64,000 bases of DNA from Hexactinellida sp. DTS-2022 (GCA_028753945.1 JAPNXP010000005.1:4712001-4776000), one strand, 5' to 3'; numbered from the stretch's first letter, positions 1 through 11,663 are shown. Notes: generated by a model not told the origin, from the letters alone. A program made the numbers and translations.

Positions 1-50
1 CGGTTATTATTTCGTTATATCCGACTTCGTTATATCGGAAGTTCACTGTA
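1..50. mobile_element. Right end of a pogo-like MITE (Ser/Ile-rich CTCGTTATAACG family)
   Basis: The window opens inside an element whose right end matches the copy at 4431-4603: a CGTTATATCCGACTTCGTTATA stretch closing in an AGTTCACTGTA end. It sits in a laminin intron. Its left half lies outside the window. Confidence 0.6.
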
Positions 51-72
51 ATTTAATGTTACTATCTACTAC

Positions 73-3000
73 GTATATGAAGTCAAACGGGACTTTAAAA
101 AGTGCCCGGAATATCGGAGTGGCCGCTATCCACTGTACTAACAGGGCTATATGTTGTTGTGTTACCTGATGGAAGTACGTGTTCGTATCAGGCACGTAGG
201 TACCTCTTATAAACAGGTGAGTTAAACTCGATAGCACTTGTAAGAACTCCAGCTCGCTAACAGCTGATCCTGTGTCTGTTATAACCCAGTCAGCTGTCTC
301 GTGCAGGAGAATATCAATAGACACAAACCCGTTAGCCCCTACCATGCTTAACTGAGTGCAAGTAGCAATCTCCATTGAGAATCCCCTGAGCAACAGAGTG
401 TATGGGGGACACGAGAATGAGGGGAGCGTCTCAGGGATTGGATTTATCGTAAATTGTACTGACAGGGATTGTGTGTAAGAACTTAGCTTGAAACTGAGAT
501 ATTTCGCAGGTGCGCTAAAGTAGTGGACTGTTGGGAATGTGGCTATACTCGACATGTTGTTGATAGTGAATGGAAAGTAACCGATGAATGCATTCCCGTT
601 GTCGTCTAGTGTTGTCCAGCTGTCTAGAATGTCTGATTCATTCGTGTTGAACTGTGTTGAAACCTAGAGACATAGGAGTAAATATCAGAACATTATTATG
701 TGCCATTCAAATGTTACGTAACATAAAAATTCCTGAAAACTATGTCATGTTCTTGGCTATTTTGTAATATAAATATGAGCATCCTTATATGTAGACGGTC
801 TATAAAGCCCGCAAAAATTTGTAGACCGTCTATAAATTATGTAGACCAAAAGCCCTGCCGTCTATGGGTAATACTAATGTATGTGTAAGAAAACCTGGTT
901 TAGAAATAGACGGTCTACATACAAGTTATTTCTATAAATATTATGGTCTGTCACACATTGGTTACCTCCCTTTGGAAGCGTTACATAACGTTTGTATGCT
1001 CCTTATTAGTGTTGTAAAATTTCCAAAAATTTTGTTTTCCATGGAAATTTCTGGAAAGATTACATATTGATATTTCAAATTATGCTCAGGAACTTTATTT
1101 GAAATTGCCAAAATTTTTGTGCTACTTAAGTTAATTAATTCCGAGGAAAAATAACAAGCGCACAGTAACAACTCTATATTATAGATATGGTTTATCAAAA
1201 TTTAAAAACAAGGTATATATAACAATTTTTCTATGTAAAATTTCCGGAAAATTGGGAATTTGTTGGAAATTTCCTGAGCTTACAACACTACTCCTAACAA
1301 CCTAACTCACCCTGCCCTGTACATATCCCGTGGCAGCATAACACACTGTATCCCCCTGACCGCTGCAATAACAAGCCCTGCATCCGGTGGGATTAGCCCC
1401 GTCCAGGCTATAATACCCCTCTCTGCATTCTCTGCACATCCTACCGACCACGTTAGTCCTGCATTGACACTCTCCTGTATCGGAGTCACAGGTTGAGCTG
1501 TCTGCCGTTACACCGTTAACATTACAGTCACATGACGTACATCCGTTAATCCCTAGTCCGTAGTACCCGTCAATGCATCTGTCGCACTTCTCTCCCTCCA
1601 CACCGGGTCTGCACAAACACTCTCCGCCCTCCGAGCATTGGAAGTTAGCCGAACCAAGGATACTACATTCACAAGAGGCACAGCCCAAACCGGATGTGAA
1701 GTTATACGCCCCTATCTCACACTCGCTACACTTATCTCCATCCACCAAGCTAAGACAATCGCACTGCCCATTCGCGAAATCACACACCCTCGAGAGAGAC
1801 CCACTCACTATACACCCACAAGCACTACAACCGATCCCAGTCTCGAGACTATAGTGCCCCGGCGTACACACTGAGCATACCCTGTCAGTTCCCACTCCAG
1901 CTAAACACGAACATTCTCCCTCAAACGTACAGTTATCCCCTATAGACCCAGCTGTATAGCAGTTACATAGCAGGAGCCCACTGTATAACTCGGCTGAGAG
2001 AGATAGAGTGATCGGGTTACAGAAGTTAGTGTCTACAGTTCCCCACGTGTTTAGCTGTTTCCGCGGTTCTACACACTCTCGGTTATACGCCTCTAATAGG
2101 GTAGAGTTTGTGTTGAAAACCGCGAGTGTAGTTAGAACTGAAACAGGGAGTAAGGCCATGGAATCGATGAGAACATTAGAGTGCGTGCTACCGTGTGTAA
2201 CAGTTAGTGTATATTCTATGTTTGAATTGAGACACACATCAGTAGAGGCGTGTAGTGATGAACCAGGCATAATATTACTGATTGAAATAATCGTGGTTGT
2301 GAGTATTTGTTGGTTACAGACAGAGTCAGATGGAATGTTGGACGGTTTCACATCAAATCTCAGAATGAGAGATATGTCTGTTGTAGTACGTAGCGTGTAG
2401 CGGATAACTAACTGGTATACTCCACTTGTAGCTACGGATATGGGGGATTGGAATGTGAGGGTTTCTGAAGGTGCTAATGAGGCATAACCAGCCCCAGTGA
2501 ACTCTTGATTTACTCCTAAAATAAATTAAATTACAGAATACACTACAGTCAGGTTCGTTTACATATTATGAACATTCAAGGGATCAAATATTGTGTTAAT
2601 AATAAGCGTATTCAACGAAATACAAACCCTAGGTAAATTGATAAATTGGGATCATAGGACTTGTTAATAATAAAGGTTTTCATTTTAAGCAGACTAAAAA
2701 CTGTTTATAATAATCGACTGATTTCTCACTAATTCATAATACAGCTAAAGTATACAAACCTGTGGTGAGTAGTATAGGTGTGTAAGTACCGTTGCCCTCT
2801 TCTCCCTCTTGCGTGACGTAATCAATGAGTGGCACGAAGTACCCATACGCTCTCTCGCTGCACTGTCTGTCTGTCAGGCCGTCTCTGCAATCACACTGCC
2901 CGGTGCCAGCGTCACATACAGGGGAGAGAGAGCCTCCTACGTCACACGCGCACTCCAAGCAACCATCCATGGTACCTGACATTATGTTGTAGTAGCCGGG

Positions 3001-5299
3001 CCTGCATTCACTGCAGGTCTGAGATTGTGTGTTGTCTCTGCATTGACAGTTGCCAGAGGTGTCACAATTCGAAGTTATAGAACCGAATAGGTTGCAGTTA
3101 CAAGGGGAACAGCCCAAGGTATTATCCGAGGAGAGATTGTAATACCTAGAAAATTAATGTTTGTACAGTAGAACTTCGTTAATACGAACACGGTTAATAC
3201 GAAATTCCAGTTAAAATACGAACAGTATGTCGGTCCCCTTCAAAACCTTTTCAATACAAATGACACCGGTTAATACGAATTCCGGATAAGGCGAACGCAT
3301 TTTGACGATCCTCTGGTGTTCGTACTAACGAGGTTCTACTGTATTTACATTCCAAAAATTATTTTATAATTTCTGTTGTTAGTTAGCTCACCCGTCTTTG
3401 CATTGGTCACAAGTCCTGCCTTGTACATTATCTTTACATGCACACTGTCCTGTCATCTTATCACATACACCATTCGTTATAACACCCATCATGTTACAAG
3501 CACATCCCAAACACACATCAGCATCACTAGGGGATTTAGTAGCATCCGAATAGAATGTGTCTCTACAGGAGCCACAGTGTATATCCTCTGTATTATGCAT
3601 GCACTCCAAGCACACACCCCCACTGGTGTTGTTAGACTCGGAGTAGACAGCAGAGTCGAAGTGACAGCTGGTAGAATGGGAGTTGCAATCACACTTTTCG
3701 CATTCGAATGGGTTTGAGGGCGTGCCTCTCCTCCAAGGCTGGTCTTGGTAGAATGAAGCGCATTCCTCACAGTTCATACCTAGCAACCAGTTATATAAGT
3801 AGTGTACGTACAGTATACAGTTTACTCTCGATTTGTAACTAACAAAAAGGCTCTTATAATAAATATACATCAGTAGACTCTCGTTAATACAACACCAGGG
3901 GACCGTCAAATGAGTTCGTTTTATCAGAGTTCGTATTAACCGGAGTATACCCATTGAATAGCCATTGTAGGGACTTGATTTTGTATAAATATCTGTTCGT
4001 CTTATCCGGAAATTCGTATTAACCGTGTTCATACTAACGAGGTTCTATTTATGCGGTTAAAGAATGACTATACCTGTGGTATTGTGTATACAGAGACAGG
4101 AGAGAGTGAGGCCGCTGCACTGACTCGCGTGTCCGTTACAGGCGCACCTCCCTGCTACACTGAGGTCTGCCAGCTGATAGTAGTAGCTCCTGTCCCCTTC
4201 TGGAGAGGCAGCGGGCTGAGAGGGGTACACTCTGTGCCCGTCCAGGACCACTCGGAGGTGTGAGAATGTGATGAACTCTGTCAGGACGTCGCTCTCCTCT
4301 GGCGGAGCTGTGACGCCGATGGGACGGGTTTGGTCAGGAATGTAGAGCTATTGTAATGACGGCATTATATACCTGATTACAAGGGCAGTTCAAATGTTAT
4401 GTAATGCAAAATTCCAGGAAATGATACCTATAGTCAACTCTCGTTATAACGAAGTGCTTGGGACCTGTAAATTTCTTTGTTATATCCGGATATTCGTTAT
4501 AAGCGGATAATAATTAATGCATTTAGTGCTCTGGGGGAAAATATCCATTTCGTTATAAGCGGGTATTTCGTTATATCCGACTTCGTTATAACGGGAGTTG
4601 ACTTATATCGCGCTTTTGACTTGTTTGTAACACAAAGGATGTCCGTTACATATTGGTTGACCCCCCTGCCACCTTATAAGCGTTACGTAACGTTAGAACT
4701 AACACAGTTCTGATTACACATACCACAATGCCAGGTCTGTTGCTAGTCACTTCCTCACAAACAACTTGGTTATCCGTCAGTACCTCCTCTCTCGGGTCGA
4801 GTCCGTATTTCCCCTCGCAGTCTACGCTAAAGTACCTCATCACTTCGTAGCTAGTGCCGTCCCGAGACTTCTCGAGGTAGAAGGAGTGCGGTTTGTAGGA
4901 AGTGAAGTGTAGCTGCAAGGTGTCAAGTTCCGCGCTTGCCGGGAGAGAGAGCGTGAGGTTGACTTTATTCGGTGAGTAAATACCGGTTTCACTGAGCCAT
5001 GTGGTCTCTTCCGTAGTGATGTGTAGGTCGGTTAGGAATGTGGTAGGGTGTGAGGAGTTATCAAATCGACTGTCACATATTTGGCAGCAGTCAACTTGTG
5101 TAACAGATCTCCTTACAGAGAACTCGATAGGCCCATTGATACCGCATGTGCTAGTTGCGGTTATTTCTCTCTCGAAAGAGAGACTCGTGTCTGCTGGGTA
5201 GCAGGCCACGGCTTGCTGTGAGTCTGAGTAGCAGGCGTGAGTGAGTGGAGACAGGAGCCAGAGAATGGACAGCAAGAGAAGTGTGAGAATATGAACCAT
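73..5299 (-). CDS. Laminin subunit-like protein with both IV-B and IV-A domains (3' end outside window)
   Basis: This is a secreted basement-membrane type protein. Exons, from frame-consistent GT-AG sites: 5299-4724, 4347-4074, 3779-3392, 3145-2760, 2515-1311 and 663 to about 73; the gene continues past position 1. A signal peptide (about residues 1-23) leads into a laminin N-terminal domain that ends in a YYYQLADLSVAGRC-type motif. Cys-rich laminin EGF repeats follow (DQPWRRGTPSNPFECEKCDC is typical). Exons 4-5 hold a beta-type laminin IV domain (VLIDSMALLP ... RECVEP ... LCNC). About six more EGF repeats follow. Exon 6 holds an alpha/gamma-type laminin IV-A domain (HYFSAPAKYLSFKLSSY ... LTHLFIRGTYV). 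Having both IV types is unusual. The coiled-coil C terminus that would define the chain class is not in view, so I give no symbol. Several introns carry MITEs. Confidence 0.88.
778..930. mobile_element. MITE, GTAGACGGTCTATAAA family
   Basis: The repeats TGTAGACGGTCTATAAA and its complement face each other at about 788-840 and 905-925, in the last laminin intron. The same family recurs near 26790 and 30283. There is no coding capacity. Confidence 0.5.
3166..3341. mobile_element. Pogo-like MITE, CAGTAGAACCTCGTTAATACG family
   Basis: This 176-bp element lies in a laminin intron. It begins CAGTAGAACTTCGTTAATACG and ends with the inverted form CGTACTAACGAGGTTCTACTG. TA flanks both ends, and there is no ORF. 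It is the commonest family in the window. Confidence 0.75.
3871..4048. mobile_element. Pogo-like MITE, CAGTAGAACCTCGTTAATACG family
   Basis: A second copy in the next laminin intron. It begins CAGTAGACTCTCGTTAATAC and ends ACTAACGAGGTTCTATT. Its inner TATCCGGAAATTCGTATTAACC matches the other copies. Confidence 0.7.
4431..4603. mobile_element. Pogo-like MITE, CAACTCTCGTTATAACGAAG family
   Basis: The terminal inverted repeats are AGTCAACTCTCGTTATAACG and CGTTATAACGGGAGTTGACT. It lies in laminin intron 1. Related copies are at 28880-29007, 43503-43640, 51256-51484 and 60662-60800. Confidence 0.7.
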
Positions 5300-5584
5300 T
5301 GTGTGCGATATAATCTTGAAATGTTATTACATTGAGAGCTACTAAAGCAACTAAATAATAGAGTTACTCATTCCTAATAAATACGTACAGTATTTTTACA
5401 TGTAGTATTGTACGAATGAGCGATCACCTGTCATTTACAACCACTTTTTCCTGTGCCGACTATACTTTATTTGATAACGTAATGTGGTCGTAAATGACAG
5501 GATTAACTGTAGTGTAAATAAATAAATAAAGTGTGTAATATGCGAGTATAAATAAGCACAAGTGATAAAATAAATACGTATATA

Positions 5585-7084
5585 TTACCAGAAAGATATT
5601 ATAGTGATTATCCCAGGCGAATCAGGTGAAGCAGTTATAACTCTAGTGTCGTCACACCAGATATCTAACACCAGTGTAGGGTTCCGGTGTATTACATTCA
5701 ACAGGTTTCTATTCCTCGTATCCCATACAGCTATCATTTTCCTATCCCCTGACGTAATAGCGCGATGTGCCTGCATTCTCAAACACCGCACAATCCCAAT
5801 ATGCACACCTGCGAACACACCAGCCTCTACGCCACTACGCGTGTACATACAAACTCTGCTATCAGCCCCGCCCGATATTATGATGTCACTGTTTATACCG
5901 ACACAATACACCTCTCCATTGTGTCCAGACATGGTGAATAAGTGGCGCAGTGTGTTTGTGTGCCACACACGCACGTGCCCCTCAGCCCCGCCCCCCAGGA
6001 TAAGTCCCTCTCCGATGCTACAACACATTATAGGGTCACCGTCTGTAGATAGCGTTTGTAGACAGAATCCTTTAGAAATATTCCAAACGCGCATTGTAGT
6101 ATCCCAGGAGCAAGTTATAGCTAAATTCCCGCTTAACTTAAGTTGCTGTATCTCATCCTTATGTCCCGGGAGATAATGTATTAACTTACAGTCATCAAAG
6201 AGCCCCCAAACTCTAACACAGAAATCATCTCCACAGCCCACTACATACTCCCCATTGGAATCCAACAGTTCAATACTGCAATAGCTATTCACGCCTGCTA
6301 ACTGAGAACTAACTGCTCCCAACAAACAACCATTGCATGTGTTGTACACACGGAGAAAGCCGTCACTACAGCCCGTCAATGCAATCATGCCTTTAACAAT
6401 TCCAAACGCATTAGTTTCAACTAGCCTTACGCAGTTGACTGAGTCGCTATGTCCCTCTAGCTTTAGCTTGCACTCCAGAGAGCCAGAGCTCCAAACGAAC
6501 ACAGAGCAGTCTTCTGCCCCGGACAACACAACGCTATTCAGACAGTCGAAGGCATTCACTCGACGAGAATGTCCTTTCAAAGAAGGCAGTACTGAATAAT
6601 AGCCGCGCCTCCAATTCCTGTTTAGCAAATTCGCGCGAATGAATACCTCTTTCCATCGCGAAATGTGATCATTTGCATTTCGCATTAATTCTATTAATAG
6701 ACTGATATGTGGGGGCCTGTGTGCCGAAACAGGCGTAGAGGGTTCTGACCGAATAACCGAGTGCTCTTCTCCATACCCAAGCCAGTCTTCTGCACAACAA
6801 AGCAAGTACCATAAACCATCGTTAATGGCCAATTCGTGCCATTTACGGTTAACTTTCGAAGCTCTACATAAGGATTGAGCATCGAGACGTGATAGGATGT
6901 GTAGTGCGTCGGATTGAGATAACAAGGATAGGATGTCTATTGACAGTAGATTGATAACAAGTTTGTGTATTTGTTGTAGTTCTTTGTAACTTGATTTTGT
7001 TATTATTGTATTTAGCGTAGGTTGTTGTGTTGCTTGTGGTAATGAAAAATAGTTTTCTACTAAATTGTTGTCAGGGAGAGACAT
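5585..7084 (-). CDS. F-box/WD40 repeat protein (FBXW family), substrate receptor of an SCF ubiquitin ligase
   Basis: This is an intronless gene of 499 residues. An F-box lies at about residues 48-95 (LLSIDILSLLSQSDALHILSR, then RKW and GLWYLLC). It is followed by WKEVF..ANLLNRNWRRG, the linker seen in FBXW7-type proteins, and seven WD40 blades with recognisable GHxxxV...W signatures (LKGHSRRVNAFDC, LEGHSDSVNCVRL, LPGHKDEIQQLKL, MSGHNGEVYCVGI). By family, the F-box binds SKP1 and the propeller binds phosphorylated substrates. Divergence within the blades prevents a firm choice among FBXW members. A TTAG ends 3 nt before the ATG. The stop is 286 bp from the laminin start, on the same strand. 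Confidence 0.85.
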   Translation of the reverse strand: MSLPDNNLVENYFSLPQATQQPTLNTIITKSSYKELQQIHKLVINLLSIDILSLLSQSDALHILSRLDAQSLCRASKVNRKWHELAINDGLWYLLCCAEDWLGYGEEHSVIRSEPSTPVSAHRPPHISLLIELMRNANDHISRWKEVFIRANLLNRNWRRGYYSVLPSLKGHSRRVNAFDCLNSVVLSGAEDCSVFVWSSGSLECKLKLEGHSDSVNCVRLVETNAFGIVKGMIALTGCSDGFLRVYNTCNGCLLGAVSSQLAGVNSYCSIELLDSNGEYVVGCGDDFCVRVWGLFDDCKLIHYLPGHKDEIQQLKLSGNLAITCSWDTTMRVWNISKGFCLQTLSTDGDPIMCCSIGEGLILGGGAEGHVRVWHTNTLRHLFTMSGHNGEVYCVGINSDIIISGGADSRVCMYTRSGVEAGVFAGVHIGIVRCLRMQAHRAITSGDRKMIAVWDTRNRNLLNVIHRNPTLVLDIWCDDTRVITASPDSPGIITIISFW

Positions 7085-7323
7085 TGGCTAACCAGTGACT
7101 TATAAAATTATACTGTAGATGTAATTAACAATTTAAATCATATCTAAAATTTAAAAGTTCCTAAAAAGTATATTTTATTCGGAATGATTCATTAATTAAA
7201 CAGTATTGATTGATTCGTGAAGGATCAGAATGAATAGAAAATAGTGTACAGGCTACTGTACGCTACACGGACACAAATACAAAAGCGACATTGTAAAATA
7301 ATTGTAAAAAATATGTAAAGTAT

Positions 7324-8463
7324 TTAGAGATTACGTTTCAAGTTCTCTTTCTGTCGAAAATGTGACAATACTTGTCTCGCTTTTTCATTTCCTAGATTTG
7401 AAGCGGATTCCATATTGAGTAAGGCTTTGGGGGTATTTTGATCCCCTCCTTCACCAGAAAAGTACATTAGTCCAAGATTGAACAAACCTTCTGCGTTCTT
7501 GTTTATAGCAGCAAATTCAAAAATTCGACGTGCATCTTCGAAATTCCCGAGTTTCCTTTGTTGAACGCCCCTCCAAACTATGCTCTTTAGAGAGTTTTCT
7601 AAAGTTCCATCAACGCATTCTTTATGTGTGACAGGTTCCTTGTGTGTAGGTGCGCTGGGAATATTAGGGAGCTGTATTGAGATGTGGTTATTGCGATTAA
7701 TCGGATTACTAAGGGGAATTGTATAGGAATTGGGATTTATGTGTGGAAGAATAAGTGGTCTGTTTTGAAGGGAAAATAATCTTCCTGCGATCTTTGGGAA
7801 ATAAATAAAGAAGGGTGAATTTTGAGATTTGTTATTGTTGTTGTTGTTGTTGTTGTTTACTATTTGTTGCTTTGAGCTATCAGTATTTTCATTTACATTA
7901 TTATTTTGGATTTCTGGAGCGGTGAATTTGGGTGGAGTCAAACTCCCTTGATAAAACGGGTTGGGGATAAAATACCAAGCTTTCTGAATATTTTCAATAA
8001 ACTTGGCTGCAATATAATTACAATATAAAATGGTTACAGTTCCATACGGTCGCTGGAATCTGAGAGAAATGGTTCTTTTGAACAAACTCGCAGTTGCGGC
8101 AATGTAAGTAGCTAATTCGTTACAAATCCCAAAAGTGAATTTCACAGAAAGATACCCGGCAATTACGCTGATGAAGCCGTTGCTTATCCGTGCATAAATG
8201 GCAACAGGACTTCGGCTAGCTAAATAAGTTGAGTATTGAGGGTGCGATTGTCCGACAACTAACACTATTTTCCGATTTTGAGTCGGTGAAGTTTTCGGTA
8301 GGGAATAGAAAATATTATTCCTGTAGAGTATGTTTGAAAATACACTGCTTGTGAATTTCCTGGGAAATACTGGATTCATTTTGAACAAAGCTTGAACCAG
8401 AAAAATTTTGAACGATGGTGAAAATTTTTGGAGCCAATTGTCCTTTCTAAAATAATAGTCCAT
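7324..8463 (-). CDS. Sel1-like repeat protein, possibly mitochondrial
   Basis: This intronless gene encodes about 379 residues from the ATG at 8463; the frame extends upstream only to a non-ATG codon. The N terminus is basic and aromatic, which would suit a mitochondrial presequence. The middle is poorly conserved and holds a nine-Asn run encoded by a (GTT)n microsatellite at about 7836-7857. The C terminus holds a TPR/Sel1 pair (GNFEDARRIFEFAAINKNAE, GLFNLGLMYFSGEGGDQNT, PKALLNMESASNLGNEKA). A short, C-terminal Sel1 pair behind a presequence recalls DELE1, but similarity outside the repeat is too low to name it. The frame is well supported as a real ORF. Its function is not known. Confidence 0.65.
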   Translation of the reverse strand: MDYYFRKDNWLQKFSPSFKIFLVQALFKMNPVFPRKFTSSVFSNILYRNNIFYSLPKTSPTQNRKIVLVVGQSHPQYSTYLASRSPVAIYARISNGFISVIAGYLSVKFTFGICNELATYIAATASLFKRTISLRFQRPYGTVTILYCNYIAAKFIENIQKAWYFIPNPFYQGSLTPPKFTAPEIQNNNVNENTDSSKQQIVNNNNNNNNNKSQNSPFFIYFPKIAGRLFSLQNRPLILPHINPNSYTIPLSNPINRNNHISIQLPNIPSAPTHKEPVTHKECVDGTLENSLKSIVWRGVQQRKLGNFEDARRIFEFAAINKNAEGLFNLGLMYFSGEGGDQNTPKALLNMESASNLGNEKARQVLSHFRQKENLKRNL

Positions 8464-8832
8464 AATATTAATAATATAACGGGTCAATATTCAGTAAAAG
8501 GACAATTGTTTGAAGTAAATCACAAGTTCTATATTTATATATATCAGTATGTTGTCTAAGTAACATCAAAGCAGCTGGAATTTCCAAACTGGAAACTGGA
8601 ACAAGGTGATGAGAACATTTTCAATTATAGTATATCATAAAATATACTTCCAATTCCATATTGACATAAACTTTGATACTTTATAGTTTGCAAGTTTAAC
8701 ATACCGCTAACAGGTCAGGAATTCCCTGGACAGCTTTTTGTTGAAACAGATTGTGTTTCAATTTCAACTTATTTTAGGATTTATATTTTCATCTTATACA
8801 CCTTATTATACATCTTGATTTGTGCAAACTAA

Positions 8833-9239
8833 CTACCGTATTTACTCGAATAGTAGCCCTTAGTCAAATAATCCCTTACCCCGAATAATCGACCCCTAAG
8901 GGATATCATCATATCATATCATATCATATCATAATTATCATATCATATAAAATTAATAATAGCGAATAAATGCTAAATATATATATATACCCACATCTAG
9001 GAAAATCTGGGATTTTAAATTAAATAATTATCATCAAAAATACATAGCACTTGAAGGGAGTTGGTTATAATTGTGATTAATTAACATATTTCCTTAATTA
9101 TTAAAATTAAATAGCAAATACTAATAGCTCAACTCAAATAATAGCCAAAAATCAATAATCGCCTACCCCAAAAATCGCCCCACTAAGGGGGGCTAAAAGT
9201 AAGAATCTCCTAAGCTACTAATCGAGTAAATACGGTATT
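8833..9239. mobile_element. Inverted-repeat element with CCGTATTTACTCGA ends
   Basis: This ~400-bp AT-rich element begins ACCGTATTTACTCGAATAG and ends CTAATCGAGTAAATACGGTA. Its inner CCCCGAATAATCGACCCCTAAGG is mirrored near 9165-9190. It holds an (ATCAT)n run at 8905-8945 and lies between the Sel1-repeat gene and SIL1. A shorter relative is at 31012-31132. I see no gene in the 8490-10080 spacer. Confidence 0.6.
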
Positions 9240-9782
9240 ATTTAAATGTATCTGGAATTCCCTGGACAATCCTTGGACATACAATTGTTTCATCATTAAA
9301 ACATTTTTATATGAACAACGAGCGAGCGAGCGAATTTTAGAAAAGTGTCCAGGGAAATTCCTGACAAGGGATTTAACTGACATAAGTTCATACGTACGTA
9401 TGGCTTAAATAATTGTATTGCTTAAATGCGAAACTCTGTTTAATTAAGGAAAATATCAATAATAAATTAATAATCTATTTCAATATAAAGAGATTCTACA
9501 GTCCTTTCTAAATTTATAATTATAATAAAATTAATTTATTAAATAAACTCACTTAAATATTCAACTTCAGTGGAGAGGTCTTGAGATAATCTGTGTACCA
9601 CCTAATCGATAAAGTTGCTATTGTATAAGAGAAATTTCTATAGACAGGTAATGATTCAAGGGATAATGTATACTAAAAATAACTTCACAGGTATTAATTA
9701 AAACAGAGCATTTTCTGGGTATCTGAATAAACACATCTATACTAATTAATAAAAAATTGATATCTTAATTAATAAAATAATT

Positions 9783-9882
9783 ACAGTAGAACCTAGGTAA
9801 TCCGATCCCATTTAAACTGGATTTCTCCTTAATCCGATACAAATTTCCTGTCCCAACGAGTGTCGGATTAGGCAGGTTATAC
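9783..9882. mobile_element. Short MITE, CAGTAGAACCTAGGTAATCCG type
   Basis: A ~100-bp element begins CAGTAGAACCTAGGTAATCCGA and ends in GTGTCGGATTAGGCAGGTTATACTATA. It has the same CAGT start as the pogo-like families and lies downstream of SIL1. Confidence 0.45.
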
Positions 9883-10084
9883 TATACTTATACATCGATC
9901 AACATCGTTTAAATATAAAAAGTCGGTTTCGCAAAACAGAAAAAGATTATGTTAAAATGACCTTACCAGTGCGTACAAATTACATTTTTAAAAGGTGTTA
10001 ACCGATATACAAATCTTCTGAAAACACAGCTTTTATAATGTAAAGGATTGTAGAAAATAAATAGTTGAGAGCAAAATATAATAT

Positions 10085-11381
10085 CTAGTCATGACAGAGC
10101 TTACTAAATACTCTATCGAATTCGTTTATAAACTCAAACACAGTCTCCCCTACACTCCATACTTGTAAAGCCCCACAATAACCTGAATCACGTATATTAT
10201 CAACCATTGCCTTCCTTTTAATTTCAAGATGAGAATCAGATTTCGCATCTGTTTCATACTCTTCCAACATAAATTCTGTGAATCGAATAGCTTTAACAAT
10301 AATTCTATGATTACCTATATTGATTGTAATAAGATCACTCAATATTTGAGCTAAGTTGTACTGAATAAAGCATTGCATTCCCAATCCATAAGGCAAACCT
10401 CTCAATAGAGTAGAAGTAGCGAATAAAATAGAATTTAAATCGTACTCGATTGAATTATAAGTTTGAAATAAACCTATGAGGGTAGGCAATACCAGGGTTT
10501 CATCTAGGCGTATGCGACGCGCCTCCAGGCGCGTAATTTCAAAAGGAAACTTTTCTAGGCGCGCGAAAATCGAGAGATGCTCCCATAGACGTAATACAAA
10601 TTGAGCATTTTAGGCGCGTGTGAGCGAGCTCAAACTTAATCTAGGCGCGCGGGAAATTTTGCCTGGATGAAAGCCTAGGCAATACATTTTCTTCTATAGC
10701 GATTATCTGAATTTGTTGATTATTCTGCCACATAGATCCTAGTACTAAACTGATAGCAGAAGTTACGTTAAAGTTCTGAGAAATTAAAAGTTGTGTCAAA
10801 ACTTTAAATTGATTTGTTGTAGCAATAGACAAGGCTATATCTCCATCGCTTAACCATAAATCTAACTCTTCTAAATAACGTATAATTTCAGTGGTATTTT
10901 CTGTCGAGCCAATCTTATCAATCAGATTCAATGTTGTATTATAATTCTCAGTTTGTATTAAAGATGTGAATTCGGGAGATTTAAATGCATCACCCAGCAC
11001 TGAAACAATAGGAACAGAGTTGTCAGTCTTATTCTCATTCGGCGTATAATTCTGTGGAACTCTAAATTTGTGCGTATTACGACCAGCCGACCATTTAGCT
11101 TCTTTCTTTCCTGTCTGGAAATTAATTCTTACGTCACAGCCTGCCGGTATCGACTGGTTAGGTAGAATTATCTGCCAATCATCCCCCGGCTGTAATACAC
11201 TATTTATAGAACTATCGTCAACTCGGGTTTGTGTATCAGATTCAATATCAACTGTGAGTAAGCTTGTTATGGGAGAGAGCTCGCTTGTATTATCTGGTAA
11301 TAGTAAGGAATCGTTTGTTTCTTGAGAGCAGAAGTGATTTGAAGAAATTAGGAATATAAATAGGATAGAAAAGATAACCAT
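10085..11381 (-). CDS. SIL1: SIL1-like nucleotide exchange factor for BiP, interrupted by a hAT-like MITE
   Basis: This ER-lumenal exchange factor of Hsp70 BiP has an N-terminal signal peptide (MVIFSILFIFLISSNHFCS). The family hallmark LPNQSIPAGCDVRINFQTGK follows, and an armadillo-like helical C-terminal part. The coding sequence is broken at 10485-10685 by a 185-bp element plus an 8-bp duplication of GGCAATAC. The 193 extra bases shift the frame, so simple reading stops after about 246 residues. Ignoring the insertion, the frame is continuous for 367 codons, a little shorter than vertebrate SIL1. Splicing from a GT in the duplication (10685) to an AG at 10550 would restore frame with 19 extra codons; this is only a possibility. 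A TTTAG ends 5 nt before the ATG. Confidence 0.82.
10485..10685. mobile_element. hAT-like MITE inserted in the SIL1 coding sequence, with 8-bp target duplication
   Basis: The 8-mer GGCAATAC occurs at 10485-10492 and again at 10678-10685. Between them lie 185 bp with imperfect inverted ends (CAGGGTTTCATCTAGGCG and, inverted, TAGGCTTTCATCCAGGCA). CAGGG ends and an 8-bp duplication are hallmarks of hAT elements. A relative is at 39639-39796. There is no ORF. Confidence 0.85.
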
Positions 11382-11663
11382 TTTTGCTAAATAAATGTAT
11401 ATTAATATTTGAAATATAAGTATGTTCTAAATGTAAACAAGTTGGTCGTGAAATTTTTTTATCTGATATTTAATCTTATTTCTAGATACATTCCTATTCC
11501 ATGGCATATATTAGAGGTAACTTACAGTCTTAAATTATGGAATTTTTTAACAAAAAGAAAACCCTAGCTTTTTAATATAAGTGAGTTAAAAATGAAATTG
11601 GTTTCTATACATACTAATTATCTCCTTTCAATATAATGAATTAAAACACACAATGTACTTATC

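Noticed and set aside
864-1198. Small frames on both strands at the 5' MITE
   Set aside because: They overlap a GTAGACGGTCTATAAA-family element inside a laminin intron and encode nothing recognisable.
2008-2400. 130-codon plus-strand frame opposite a laminin exon
   Set aside because: It is antisense to a well-supported laminin IV/EGF exon and has no recognisable domain; it is a shadow.
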